64,000 nucleotides of DNA from an uncultured Tateyamaria sp. (lineage in GTDB: Bacteria; Pseudomonadota; Alphaproteobacteria; Rhodobacterales; Rhodobacteraceae), in contig NZ_CANNGP010000020.1 in NCBI RefSeq assembly GCF_947504105.1, positions 1 to 64,000 on the forward strand. The letters run 5' to 3'. Shown here piece by piece: positions 8,284-18,200 of the stretch (position 1 is the first letter of the stretch; each line of letters begins with the position of its first letter). A program made the translations under genes and the position numbers. A model generated the notes under the pieces. That model saw only the letters and a program-made list of their open reading frames with translations. It did no database searches and had not been told where the DNA came from.

Positions 8284-9360
8284 ATGAAACTAACGACACT
8301 TCTGGCCAGTGCGGCCATGGTGCTAGGTCTTGCTGGCGGCGCGATTGCGCAGGACAAGACCAAGGTCGGCTTTGTCTATGTCGGGCCCGTGGGCGACGGC
8401 GGCTGGACATACGAGCATGATCAGGGCCGCAAGGCGGTCGAGGCCGAGTTTGGCGACCAAGTCGAAACCGTGTTTGTTGAAAACGTGGCCGAGGGCCCCG
8501 ACAGCGAACGTGTGATGACGCAGATGGCGCTGGATGGCGCTGACCTGATCTTTACCACCTCGTTCGGCTACATGGACCCGACCAACAACGTCGCGGCCAA
8601 ATTTCCGGACGTTAAGTTCGAACATGCGACAGGTTACAAGCGTCTGCACTCGAACGTGTCGACCTATTCGGCTCGGTTCTACGAAGGGCGCGCCATTCAG
8701 GGCCATATCGCGGGCAACATGACCGAGTCGAACATCATCGGCTATATCGGGTCGTTCCCCATCCCCGAAGTGATCCGCGGCATCAACTCGGCCTATATCC
8801 ACGCCAAGAAAGTGAACCCGGATGTCGAGTTCAAGATCATCTGGGTCTACACGTGGTTTGACCCCGCGAAGGAAGCGGACGCGGCCAAGACCCTGATCGA
8901 TCAGGGCGCGGACGTGGTTCTGCAGCACACGGACTCGACGGCTCCTCAGGCCGCAGCTCAGGAAGCGGGTGGTGTTGTGACCTTTGGCCAGGCGTCGGAC
9001 ATGGGTCAGTACGCCCCGTTCCCGCGCGTCTCGTCGATTATTGACGACTGGGCGCCCTATTACATCGCGCGCACTCGCGCCGTGATGGATGGCACTTGGG
9101 AATCGAAAGACACATGGGACGGTATCGGTGCCGGTATGGTTGGCATCGGCGAGATTTCTGACGCCGTACCAGCCAACGTGAAGGAAGAGGCATTGGCGCT
9201 CAAGGCGGCTCTGGCCGACGGATCGTACCACGCATTCACCGGCCCCTTGAACAAGCAGGACGGCTCGCCCTTCCTGGCTGACGGGGAAACGGCGGATGAC
9301 GGCACCCTTGCCGGCATGAACTTCTATGTCGAAGGCATCGAGGGCGAAATTCCGCAATAA
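8284..9360 (+). CDS. BMP-family ABC transporter substrate-binding protein
   Basis: Periplasmic receptor of the importer. The N-terminus (about 1-22, ending GGAIAQ before DKTK) is a Sec signal peptide without a lipobox, so the mature protein is probably free in the periplasm. The body is a PnrA/BMP (Bmp) domain: KVGFVYVGPVGDGGWTYEH near residues 28-45 and ADLIFTTSFGYMD near 80. Last gene of the xdh-transporter run; two terminator-like hairpins follow directly. High-affinity ligand likely a purine nucleoside or base, by context. Confidence 0.92.
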   Translation: MKLTTLLASAAMVLGLAGGAIAQDKTKVGFVYVGPVGDGGWTYEHDQGRKAVEAEFGDQVETVFVENVAEGPDSERVMTQMALDGADLIFTTSFGYMDPTNNVAAKFPDVKFEHATGYKRLHSNVSTYSARFYEGRAIQGHIAGNMTESNIIGYIGSFPIPEVIRGINSAYIHAKKVNPDVEFKIIWVYTWFDPAKEADAAKTLIDQGADVVLQHTDSTAPQAAAQEAGGVVTFGQASDMGQYAPFPRVSSIIDDWAPYYIARTRAVMDGTWESKDTWDGIGAGMVGIGEISDAVPANVKEEALALKAALADGSYHAFTGPLNKQDGSPFLADGETADDGTLAGMNFYVEGIEGEIPQ

Positions 9361-9373
9361 ACGCGTGCAATCA

Positions 9374-9396
9374 GGCGGATCTGTCTGCCGCTTTTT
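9374..9396 (+). terminator. Hairpin with T-run after the BMP gene (first of two)
   Basis: GGCGGA / TCTGCC pair around a four-base loop, followed by CTTTTT. Fourteen bases after the binding-protein stop. It allows one G-T pair and is weaker than the second hairpin. Confidence 0.6.
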
Positions 9397-9406
9397 CGCG
9401 ATCCAA

Positions 9407-9436
9407 AGCCCCCGACCTGCGGTTGGGGGCTTTTTG
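9407..9436 (+). terminator. Rho-independent terminator of the xdh-BMP transporter operon
   Basis: Perfect seven-base stem AGCCCCC / GGGGGCT with an 11-base loop and a T-run. It sits between the BMP gene and the oppositely oriented lysozyme-like gene, so it closes the plus-strand operon. Confidence 0.85.
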
Positions 9437-9498
9437 TATTGTCAGGAGTGCATATGTCGTGCGCCGGGCAATATCAGTGCCACCTGAACAGGCAGACG

Positions 9499-10218
9499 CT
9501 ATTGCGCAAAGATCCGGACCATTTGCGCGTCGAAATGCGCCCATGTCATCGTCGCCTTGTTGCCCGCATACCCGTGATAATGGGATTTGCCGGTGTCATT
9601 GGGCAGACCCGCCCAGATCTTGGCCAGGTTGTTCATGAAGGCCACGCGATCCATGTCACCCGCCAAAAAGGGCTGCAAACCGGCATCAGCCAGCAGGATG
9701 TCGGCCAACTGATCCTGTACTTCCGGCGTAAACTGCGTGTTCGGATCAATCCCCGCCTGCCGCACAAGACGGCGCAAGGTCGGCGGAATGAACTGGTACC
9801 GGCCGATAGCATGGGGCTGACCCGGTGTATCCTTGATCCAGTCATAGATCTGCTGGATCGTCAGCCGTGTCGGCGCAGCGGCGGGCTTGACGCTGGCCCC
9901 GTATTGCACGGCATCATACCCCTTTTGGCCGGCCTCAGCCTGCGCGATAAGATTTCGCAACCGCGCCACCCGTCCTTCGACGGGATAGTTCCGCAAGTTG
10001 TCGAGTTCCTTGGGATCCGGCGGCGCAAACAGACCAGTGACGGAACGGCCGGCAAAAAGGCTTGGCCCGCTATGACGGATCATCGGCTCTGCACCCATTA
10101 GCGGGGTAGCCTTGGTCATGAGACTGGCCCGGCTGACCATCGGCAATGCCTCTGCCCAGGCAAAGGCCGCCTGCCCCACCAATCCAATGACCGCCAAAAG
10201 GCCCCACATACGCCGCAT
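9499..10218 (-). CDS. Secreted lysozyme-like protein
   Basis: 239 residues with an N-terminal signal peptide (about 1-22, ending AFAWA). From about residue 85 it carries a lysozyme-like fold signature: an N-terminal ARLRNLIAQAEAGQKGYDAVQYG and then AIGRYQFIPPTLRRL, reminiscent of glycoside hydrolase family 104 and related phage-type muramidases (AGRYQ-type motif). The Glu in IAQAEAG is a plausible catalytic acid, but I cannot confirm it. Likely acts on peptidoglycan in the periplasm. Convergent with the BMP gene; stands alone, with about 90 bases to the next gene. Confidence 0.65.
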   Translation of the reverse strand: MRRMWGLLAVIGLVGQAAFAWAEALPMVSRASLMTKATPLMGAEPMIRHSGPSLFAGRSVTGLFAPPDPKELDNLRNYPVEGRVARLRNLIAQAEAGQKGYDAVQYGASVKPAAAPTRLTIQQIYDWIKDTPGQPHAIGRYQFIPPTLRRLVRQAGIDPNTQFTPEVQDQLADILLADAGLQPFLAGDMDRVAFMNNLAKIWAGLPNDTGKSHYHGYAGNKATMTWAHFDAQMVRIFAQ

Positions 10219-10343
10219 CGCAACCTCGTTCTGAAATCATCGCGTGAGGCGTTTTGCAGGGTGATCCCTAAATACAGCGTTTCCGTTCCCCTATCTTCTG
10301 AATGAGTTTTAACTCAAATTCGATCTATCGGAGCGACGTACAG

Positions 10344-10566
10344 TCAGGCAGCCGTCAAGATACCGTACAGCGCGTCCTTGAGCGACATGCGCCGCTTGCG
10401 CATGAGACACGGGCGCGACATCCGTCTCGGCACGGTGCACAGCGCGATTGAGGTCATGGTATTCATCGACCAATCGGGCAAAATGCGCATCAGTCTGCCG
10501 CAACTCGGAAATGCGATTTGAATGTTCTGGAAAGTCGTCGACCAATTCATGAGGCGTATGTGACAT
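10344..10566 (-). pseudogene. DUF465 (YdcH-like) small protein, frameshifted
   Basis: The first 52 residues from the ATG at 10566 (good GGAG site upstream) read as a DUF465 protein: MSHTPHELVDDFPEH, then LRQTDAHFARLVDEYHDLN and RAVHRAETDVAP. The expected basic tail MRKRRMSLKDALYGIL appears in a different frame, from about 10403 to the stop at 10344. In the first frame translation runs on to 10309 with an unrelated tail. Compared with the usual spacing between the ETDV and MRKRR blocks, roughly 17 bases are missing at about 10403-10411. Either a real deletion made this a non-standard or dead protein, or there is a sequence error. The family consists of short helical cytoplasmic proteins of unknown role. 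Confidence 0.75.
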
Positions 10567-10582
10567 GTGATCCTCCGGGTGC

Positions 10583-11530
10583 TCAGCTTTTGCGGGATTG
10601 CGGGTGCAACGATGCCGTCAGGATATGCTTGGATCCATTTACCGAAGCATCAGCGTGCTGCACAATCAACGGGTCGGGCATCGTGGCAACGGTCTGATCC
10701 TTGCCCGGATAATCCAATTTCGACAGGAAGTGCTTCATGCAATTGATGCGCGCACGTTTCTTGTCGTTGGATTTGACAACGGTCCACGGCGCATCGGCGG
10801 TGTCGGTGTAGAAAAACATCGCCTCTTTCGCTTCGGTGTAGTCATCCCATTTATCCAGGCTGGCCCGGTCGATCGGCGACAGTTTCCACTGTTTCAGCGG
10901 GTCCGTCTCACGCGCCTTGAAGCGGCGGCGCTGTTCGTCCTGCGTGACCGAGAACCAGTATTTGAAGAGCTGGATGCCCGACCGCGACAGCATCCGTTCG
11001 AATTCGGGCGTCTGGCGCATGAATTCAAGGTATTCGTTGGCGGCACAGAACGACATCACCCGTACCACCCCCGCACGGTTGTACCACGACCGATCATACA
11101 GGACGATCTCGCCCGCGGTGGGCAGATGCTTGACGTAGCGCTGAAAAAACCACTGTCCGCGTTCTTCGTCAGTGGGCTTGTTCAGGGCAACGACGCGGGC
11201 AGCACGGGGGTTCAGGTGCTCCATGAACCGTTTGATGGTGCCGCCCTTGCCTGCCGCATCACGCCCTTCGAACAGCAACACAAACTTCTGGCCCGTCTCC
11301 TGCACGCACAACTGAACCTTCAGCAACTCGACCTGCAAGGCAGCCTTTTCCGCCTCGTATTCGGCACGCGTCATCTTGTCGGCGTGGGGGCATTGGGTCT
11401 GGTCAAAGGCCTGAGCGTGAGAGGGCTTGCGATCAATGATCTCAACAGATTGTGCCAAAAGTCTTCTCCTCGTGCTATTCGGTGAAGACGTAGAAACCCG
11501 CACGTACGCGTTGTCATTGATGTGCGTCAT
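10583..11530 (-). CDS. ppk2: Polyphosphate kinase 2 (PPK2 family)
   Basis: Transfers phosphate between polyphosphate and nucleotides; the single-domain PPK2 enzymes mostly make GTP or ATP from the diphosphates. 315 residues. Walker A GRDAAGKGG (about 89-97), the lid-region basic residues around RRRFKARETDPLKQWKLS, and Walker B YDRSWYNR (about 145-152) are all present, so it should be active. The N-terminal 40 residues are poorly conserved and a later start cannot be excluded. The ATG follows the stop of the DUF2461 gene with no gap (TAAATG), and the DUF465 gene begins 16 bases after its end, so the three are probably one transcript. Confidence 0.92.
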   Translation of the reverse strand: MTHINDNAYVRVSTSSPNSTRRRLLAQSVEIIDRKPSHAQAFDQTQCPHADKMTRAEYEAEKAALQVELLKVQLCVQETGQKFVLLFEGRDAAGKGGTIKRFMEHLNPRAARVVALNKPTDEERGQWFFQRYVKHLPTAGEIVLYDRSWYNRAGVVRVMSFCAANEYLEFMRQTPEFERMLSRSGIQLFKYWFSVTQDEQRRRFKARETDPLKQWKLSPIDRASLDKWDDYTEAKEAMFFYTDTADAPWTVVKSNDKKRARINCMKHFLSKLDYPGKDQTVATMPDPLIVQHADASVNGSKHILTASLHPQSRKS

Positions 11531-12193
11531 TTACAGGTGCGAATCGAAGACCTTCCAGACAGGCATCAAGGTGTTGATCCGCGATACGGTTGCCTTGACC
11601 AGACCGGTGTCGCGCCAATCGGCGGGCATCGGCCCCGACATGGCAAGCGCCTTGCGCTTCAACAGATCCCCGTGCGGATGGTCCTGGTCATAGGGTTTCG
11701 GTACGCGCTTCAGCGGCTCTGGTCCCCAGTCACTGATCTCAGCACCAGTGTCGGCGGCCGCATCGAGCGCCTCTTGCAAGCTGTCCCCCCAACTGTCCAC
11801 GAAGGCGCGGTAGCGGGTCAGATGTTCGCCCTGTAGGCCCATTACCCCCATACCAAGGATGAAATAGTCCTTCGACAACCCCCAGAACCACGAGGGGGCC
11901 AGCGGGTCCTTGTCCGCGGGGGACCACATGATGTGCAGATGCGTGTTGAGTGGTGTCTTGTCCTTCGAAAAACGGACATCACGGTAGATGCGAAAGACCT
12001 TGGGGCTGTGCGGCTTGCCGGTGATGCGGGCGATATCCTCGGCCATCAGGTCCGAAAAGAAACCGGCAGGGCCAGCGATGGCCTCCTTGTAGTGGACCTT
12101 GTGTGGCTCGAACCAATCCTTGGTGTTGTTCTTCTCCAGCTTGGCAAAGAAGCTGAGCGCCTCGTCCAGCATCTGTTCAAACCCGTCGGCCAT
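11531..12193 (-). CDS. DUF2461 family protein
   Basis: 220 residues from ATG 12193, preceded by a GGGCGG site; an in-frame ATG at 12256 adds 21 residues that do not look conserved. It matches the DUF2461 / TIGR02453 family: FEQMLDEALSFFAKLEKNNTKDWF at the N-terminus, IYRDVRFSKDKTPLNTH in the middle, and a C-terminal ALAMSGPMPADW. These proteins are common, cytoplasmic and of unknown biochemical function. The gene directly abuts ppk2, which hints at a shared transcript rather than a shared pathway. Confidence 0.85.
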   Translation of the reverse strand: MADGFEQMLDEALSFFAKLEKNNTKDWFEPHKVHYKEAIAGPAGFFSDLMAEDIARITGKPHSPKVFRIYRDVRFSKDKTPLNTHLHIMWSPADKDPLAPSWFWGLSKDYFILGMGVMGLQGEHLTRYRAFVDSWGDSLQEALDAAADTGAEISDWGPEPLKRVPKPYDQDHPHGDLLKRKALAMSGPMPADWRDTGLVKATVSRINTLMPVWKVFDSHL

Positions 12194-12462
12194 ATCCGCC
12201 CCCTGTATGTCGTTCCCTTCCGAACCTATCGCACAGCGGGGGCCAGTCCACCGCAAGCTGCTGCCAGGTTGCGTCAGTGGCGTGCATTTGCGCCGTCTTC
12301 ACGCACCCGACCACACTTGGCCGAGACACACCCATGGCGCTTCGGGGATGTACGCCCGGTGCACTCTGTCTATGCAGTCCATGATGGCGCATCCGCATTC
12401 TTCGCACCAAAACACGCGTTAGCCGTTGCGCCCACGGTGCCCTGCATGGCACGACTTGGCAC

Positions 12463-13389
12463 ATGATTACCTCTGTCAACGGCACCCCGCTTTCACCCCT
12501 GACCTTCGGCACGATGCAATTCGGAGGCAAGGCCGACGCCAGCGAAAGCCGCGCCATGTTCGACGCCGCCCGCGCCGCTGGCATCACCCATTTCGACACT
12601 GCCTTTGTCTACACGAGCGGCGCGTCCGAAACGCTGTTGGGTGAGATGGTCCAGGCTGACCGCGATGACCTGATCATCGCGACCAAGGCGGCGTACGAGG
12701 GTGGGTCCGGGCGCGACAACATCCTGACCGGCTTTGCCACCTCGCAACAGCGATTGCAGATGGATATGGTCGATATTCTCTACCTGCACCGCTTTGACGA
12801 TGACACGCCCCTGCAGGAAACCTTTGACGCGCTGGCCACGCTGAAGGCGCAGGGCAATATCCGCCATATCGGCGTGTCCAACTTTGCCGCATGGCAGGTG
12901 ATGAAGGCGCAGGCGGTCGCCGCACAGTTCGAAGTTCGGATCGACATCATCCAACCCATGCACAGCCTCGTCAAACGCCAGTCCGAGGTCGAGATTTTCC
13001 CGATGGCCGTCGATCAGGGCATTGAAATCGCACCCTATTCGCCCCTTGGTGGCGGGCTGTTGACCGGCAAATACGTGGATGGTGGCACCGGGCGGTTGAC
13101 CGAGGATGACCGTTATGCCGCGCGCTACAACGTGGATTGGATGCGCGAGGCGGCGGCCAATCTGTCTGCGCTGGCAGCTGACCTTGGCACCAATCCTGCA
13201 ACGCTTGCCGTGGCGTGGGCCATGGCGCATCCGGCGCGGCCCCGGCCCATCATCTCTGCCCGATCGGCAGAGCAGCTGGCACCGTCGCTTGCCGCGCTCG
13301 ACTTTGACATGACTGCCGACCTCTATGACCAGATCACTGGCTTCAGCGTCACGCCCCCCCCGGCCACGGACCGGATCGAGGAAGCGTGA
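12463..13389 (+). CDS. Aldo/keto reductase
   Basis: 308 residues, TIM-barrel NAD(P)H-dependent oxidoreductase. The catalytic tetrad is readable: Asp45 (HFDTAFVY), Tyr50, Lys75 (IIATKAA) and His109 (LYLHRFDD). The C-terminal cofactor region includes SARSAEQLAPSL. Resembles the general stress / YghZ-like class; no substrate can be assigned. Its stop overlaps the GTG start of the following flavoprotein by four bases, so the pair is co-translated. The 269 bases before it, up to the DUF2461 start, hold no gene I can support. Confidence 0.88.
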   Translation: MITSVNGTPLSPLTFGTMQFGGKADASESRAMFDAARAAGITHFDTAFVYTSGASETLLGEMVQADRDDLIIATKAAYEGGSGRDNILTGFATSQQRLQMDMVDILYLHRFDDDTPLQETFDALATLKAQGNIRHIGVSNFAAWQVMKAQAVAAQFEVRIDIIQPMHSLVKRQSEVEIFPMAVDQGIEIAPYSPLGGGLLTGKYVDGGTGRLTEDDRYAARYNVDWMREAAANLSALAADLGTNPATLAVAWAMAHPARPRPIISARSAEQLAPSLAALDFDMTADLYDQITGFSVTPPPATDRIEEA

Positions 13390-14441
13390 CAGACATCATC
13401 GTCATCGGCGGTGGTATCGCCGGGGTGTCTGCGGCGGCGCGTCTTTCGGACGGGGCGCAGGTCACGTTGATCGAGGGCGAAAGCGCCCTCGGCTACCACG
13501 CCTCGGGCCGATCTGCAGCACTGTTCGAAGAGAACTATGGGTCGCCTTCGGTGGTGGCACTGAACAAGGCCAGCGCCGCCTATCAGCAACCGTACCTCAG
13601 CCCACGTGGTTTCCTATTGCTTGGGCGCGATGGCGAAGATGATCCATTCGATGCAGATGCGCGGACCCTGAAGTGCCCCGAGATTTCGGTGGACGAAGCG
13701 CGGACATACATTCCGATCCTGAACGACGCCATCACCCGCGCCGCTTATCATGCCGATGCGTTTGATATCGATACGGACCGGATGATTCAGGATTTCGCGA
13801 AGACCGTGCGCGCAAATGGTGGGCGGGTTCTGACGGGTCAGGCGGTGACCGACATCAAGCACGACAGAACCTGGACCGTGCGTTGCGGTGACGAGGTGTT
13901 CACCGCTGATGTGCTCGTGAACGCTGCGGGTGCCTGGGCCGACCAGATTGCTGCGATGGCGGGGGTTGCGCCCATTGGCATCATGCCCCTGCGTCGTTCC
14001 ATGGCACGCCTGCCCGCGCCGGGTGGCCACGACGTGAGCGATTGGCCCATCTTCTTTGGTGTGGGCGAGACGTGGTATGCCAAACCGGATGCGGGGAAGC
14101 TTCTGGTCTCTCCGGCAGACGAAGACCTTGTCGCACCGCAGGACGCATGGGCAGACGACATGGTGCTGGCCAAAGGGCTGGACCGGTACAGCCAGCACGT
14201 GAGCGAACCTGTCACCCGGGTCGAGACGTCATGGGCCGGTCTGCGCAGCTTTGCCCCCGACCGCACGCTGGTGCTGGGCCGGGACCGCCAAGTCCCTGAT
14301 TTCATTTGGTGCGCGGGCCAGGGCGGTTATGGGTTTCAGACAGCGCCTGCGGCCAGCCAGCTTGTCGCTGAGCTGGTCCTTGGCCGTCCTCCGCACATTG
14401 ACGTGGCCACCATCAAATCCTTGTCGCCAGCGCGGTTCTAA
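13386..14441 (+). CDS. FAD-dependent oxidoreductase (DAO family, D-amino-acid-dehydrogenase-like)
   Basis: 351 residues. N-terminal dinucleotide fold GGGIAG at 8-13 and an acidic end of strand 2 (LIEGE). The region YHASGRSAALFEENYG resembles the flavin-contacting segment of D-arginine dehydrogenase-type enzymes, and the C-terminus has CAGQGGYGFQTAPA, a typical FAD-closing motif of the DAO fold. Likely oxidises a D-amino acid or a related amine, with electrons going to a quinone or oxygen. GTG start, overlapping the aldo/keto reductase stop. Substrate unknown. Confidence 0.85.
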   Translation: MTDIIVIGGGIAGVSAAARLSDGAQVTLIEGESALGYHASGRSAALFEENYGSPSVVALNKASAAYQQPYLSPRGFLLLGRDGEDDPFDADARTLKCPEISVDEARTYIPILNDAITRAAYHADAFDIDTDRMIQDFAKTVRANGGRVLTGQAVTDIKHDRTWTVRCGDEVFTADVLVNAAGAWADQIAAMAGVAPIGIMPLRRSMARLPAPGGHDVSDWPIFFGVGETWYAKPDAGKLLVSPADEDLVAPQDAWADDMVLAKGLDRYSQHVSEPVTRVETSWAGLRSFAPDRTLVLGRDRQVPDFIWCAGQGGYGFQTAPAASQLVAELVLGRPPHIDVATIKSLSPARF

Positions 14442-14459
14442 GCCGCTAGGTTCAGCCTT

Positions 14460-15224
14460 ATGTTCACACGATTTTTGATTGCCGCCCTCGTCATTTTATC
14501 CGCCTGCGCCCCCGGCCCCACCCCCTTTACCGGCCCGATGATCATCGGGGACACCGACCCGGTGCGCTTTGCCGGTCGCCAGCCCAGCACCTTTCCGGTG
14601 CGCGGCATGGATGCGGCCCGTTTCCAGACCAGCGTGGATTGGGTCCGGGCCAAGGCCGTGGGGATCGAGTTTGCCTTCCTGAAGGCGACCGAAGGCGGAG
14701 ACCTGGCCGATCCGATGTTCAAGGATCACTGGCGTGGCGCGGGCCAAGCCGGGATCAGGCGCGGGGCCTACCACTTCTACTATTTCTGCACGACGCCCGA
14801 GGTGCAGGCGCAGTTCTTTATCCGCACAGCCCCGCGCACGCGCGGCAGCTTGCCCCCTGTGCTGGACATGGAATGGAACCCGTTTTCGCCCACCTGCCAG
14901 CGACGTCCGGACGCGGCCACGGTGCGCAACGAAATGCAGCGTTGGCTGAACATTGTCGAAGCACATTACGGCCAGAAGCCCGTCATCTACACAACGCCGG
15001 GCTTCTACGAGGATGCGGAGCTGAACCGTTTGCGGGGCTACGAATTCTGGCTGCGCACCACCGCAAAAACCCCCGCGCAGGCCTTTCCCGGCCAACGCTG
15101 GCGGTTCTGGCAATACACCTCTACCGGCACCCTGCCCAATACGCCGGGTGCCATCGACATCAATGCTTTCAACGGCTCAGCCGCCGATTGGCAAAGCTGG
15201 CTTGAGCGGCGCACGATCCGCTAG
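14460..15224 (+). CDS. GH25 lysozyme-like lipoprotein
   Basis: 254 residues. The N-terminus ends in a lipobox LSAC with Cys16, so the protein should be a lipoprotein. The rest is a glycoside hydrolase family 25 (Chalaropsis-type muramidase) barrel: GMDAARFQ with Asp51 at the first strand, FAFLKATEGG near 71-80, and the catalytic pair in LDMEWN (Asp136, Glu138); a final WQYTSTG near the C-terminus is also typical. It would cleave the glycan of peptidoglycan. Its stop shares the tetranucleotide CTAG with the stop of the convergent RND permease gene. Confidence 0.88.
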   Translation: MFTRFLIAALVILSACAPGPTPFTGPMIIGDTDPVRFAGRQPSTFPVRGMDAARFQTSVDWVRAKAVGIEFAFLKATEGGDLADPMFKDHWRGAGQAGIRRGAYHFYYFCTTPEVQAQFFIRTAPRTRGSLPPVLDMEWNPFSPTCQRRPDAATVRNEMQRWLNIVEAHYGQKPVIYTTPGFYEDAELNRLRGYEFWLRTTAKTPAQAFPGQRWRFWQYTSTGTLPNTPGAIDINAFNGSAADWQSWLERRTIR

Positions 15225-18200
15225 GCGACCTCGTCGCCGCTCACCCGGAAGAAGATGGCATAGAGCGCCGGGACGACGATCAACGTGAGGACCGCTGCAA
15301 AGCTGAGCCCGCAGATGATCACGATTGCCAGCGAGGCAAAGAACGGGTCCCACACCAGTGGCACAACGCCCAGCACAGTCGTCAGCACCCCCAGCAAAAC
15401 GGGTCGCACCCTGCTGACAGCAGAATCCACGATGGCATCCATGCGTGGTTTGCCCTCCGCAATCTGGGTGTCGGTTTCATCAATCAGCACGATGGCCGCC
15501 TTGATCAGCAGACCGGTCAAAGACAGGACACCAAGGATCGCCATGAACTCGAGCGGGGTTTGCGTGGCCGCCAGCCCCCAGATCACCCCGATCAGGGCCA
15601 GCGGCACCGTCAACCAGATGATCAACGGCTGCCGGATCGCGTTGAACAGTAAAACCACAACAAGGATCATCGCACCAAAGCCCAAAGGCATGGTTGAGGC
15701 AAGACCGGCATTCGCCTCTTGCGAGTTGCCGTATTCGCCTTTCCATTCAAGCGTATAGCCGGGCGGAAGCGTGATATCTTCAATTGGCCCCCGAACTTCG
15801 TTGAACAAGTCACCCGACAGAACACCCGGCGCGTTGTCGGACTGCGCCGTGACGGCCAATTGCCGGTCGATGCGGCGCAGGTTGCCCGCCTCGAACACCA
15901 CGTCAAAGCGGTCCACGACCTGATTGATCGGAATGTACCCACCGGCCACCTGACTGAAGACCTGCACATCGCGCAACTCTGCCACATCATCGCGTTCCAC
16001 GGCCGTCGGGCGCATGACGACATTCAAAAGTTCGTCCCGCTCACGATACACGCCTAAAGTTGCCCCTGTCAGATGGTTTGCAAGGGCCCCTGAAATCTCG
16101 CCCTGGGTCAACCCAAGGCGGCGCGCGTTTTCGGTGTTGATGACAGGGCGGATGACCTGCACCTGTTCGCGCCAATCATCCTTGACCGCAATGGCCCCGG
16201 CGTCAGACATGATCGCCTTCGCACTGGCGGCCAGTTCACGCAGCACCATAGGATCGGGCCCAAGGAACCGAGCTTCGACCTTGGATCCGCCACCCGGACC
16301 AAGGACAAATTTCCAGACTTTCGCATTGGACACAGGATAGTTTTCGTCGATCCAGGCCTGCAGCTCGATGCGCAGGTCCTCGATCTGATCAAAGCTTTCC
16401 ACGTCCACCAGAATTTGCCCGTAGGCCGAGTTCTGCGTCTCGGCCTCATAAATCAGCATGAAACGTGTGTGACCACGACCAACGACAGTGTTTGTTCCGG
16501 TCACGCCCGGCAGTGTTCGCACATGCTCACTGATTTCCAGAATATCCGCCTCGGTCTCGGTGATGTCGGCACCTTGCGGCAGGAAGTAGTCAATCGCGAA
16601 TTGCGCACGGGTGGAGGTCGGGAAGAAGCCGGGAGGCACCATGCTGAACATCGCAACTGCAGATGCAAAAAGTGCAACCGCAAGGCCGATGGTCAGATAT
16701 CGAACCGCAAGTGCGCGCTTCAGAATACTCCGATAGCCACGCAGCAACATGTTTTCCCGATCTTCGACGGCCTCACCAGGCTTGAGCAGAAGGGTACAGA
16801 AGTAGGGCGTGAGCCAGATGGCAACCAGCCAGGAAAACAGCAACGAAATTGCAATGGTCCAGAACAGGCTGCCCGCATATTCGCCGGTGTTGTCCGGTGA
16901 AAATCCGACGGGCGAAAAGGCGAGGATGCCAACAAGTGTCCCCCCCAGCAGCGGCCACTTGGTCTGATTGACGACTGAAATGGAAGCCGAGGCGGCACTC
17001 TCGCCCTTTTGCACCCGCACCAGCGTGCCTTCGACCACAACAATGGCGTTATCGACCAGCATCCCCAGCGCGATAATCAGTGCGCCAAGAGAAATGCGCT
17101 GCATATCCAGATCATAAAGGTACATCCCGAACAGGGTCCCGGCCACGGTCACCATCAGGATACCACCCATCAGAATGCCCGACCGCAGCCCCATGAAAAT
17201 CAGCAGCGTGCCCACAACAATGGCCAGCGCCAACACGACGTTCATGACGAAATCGTCGACCGACTCTTTCACCGTCACCGATTGATCGGAAATCGGCAGC
17301 ACATCAATTCCAATGGGGCGCTGGTCAATCAAAGCATCCATCCGCTCTTTGACTGCCTCGCCCATGTTCACGACATTGCCACCCAGCGTGTTCGAAATCC
17401 CGATGCCAATGGCCGGTCGCCCATCACGGTAAAGCAGCATTGTGGCAGGGTCCTCGACCCCACGGCTGATGGTTGCGATGTCAGACAGGCGAAATGATGC
17501 CCCGGTCTGAGGGTTGGTGATCAGCAAACTGCCAATGGCCTCGGTTGACGACACCGCGCTTTCGGGTCGGACAATCAAACGGGTTTGTCCGGCCTGAATC
17601 GACCCCGCCGGCCGAACGAGGTTCTGCCCTTCGAGGATTTGTGCAATCTGATCCTGCGAAAGCCCAAGCTCGATCAATCGCGCGGAAGAGTATTCGACAT
17701 AAATGACCTCGTCCTGCACACCGTTCAGAACCACCTTGGACACACCGTCGACCGTCACCAACTCGCGCTGCAGATCCTTGGCGTATTCGTGCAATTCACT
17801 GATGGAAAACCCGTCCCCAACCACCGCGAAATAAAGGGCATAGACGTCGCCAAAATCGTCAAAGACCTGACTGGCAAGCGCGTTGGGGGGAAGGTTCTGT
17901 TGCGCATCATCAATCTTGGCGCGCATCTGCGCAAACCTCTGGTACAGGACCGGGTAATCAGGCACCGAGGGAATTGTGAACTCAACAGTCACGATGCTGA
18001 GACCCGGCGATGATACCGATTTGACTTCGTCCACACCCTGTAACTGCTGCAAGGCGTTTTCGACAACCTCAGTCACTTCTTCCGCTACCTCTTCGGCACT
18101 GGCACCGGGATAAGGTGTGATGATCTGCGCCTGCCGGATAATGAATTCAGGATCCTCGAACCGCGGCAGGACGGTGTAGGCGAAGTAACCTGAGATGAGA

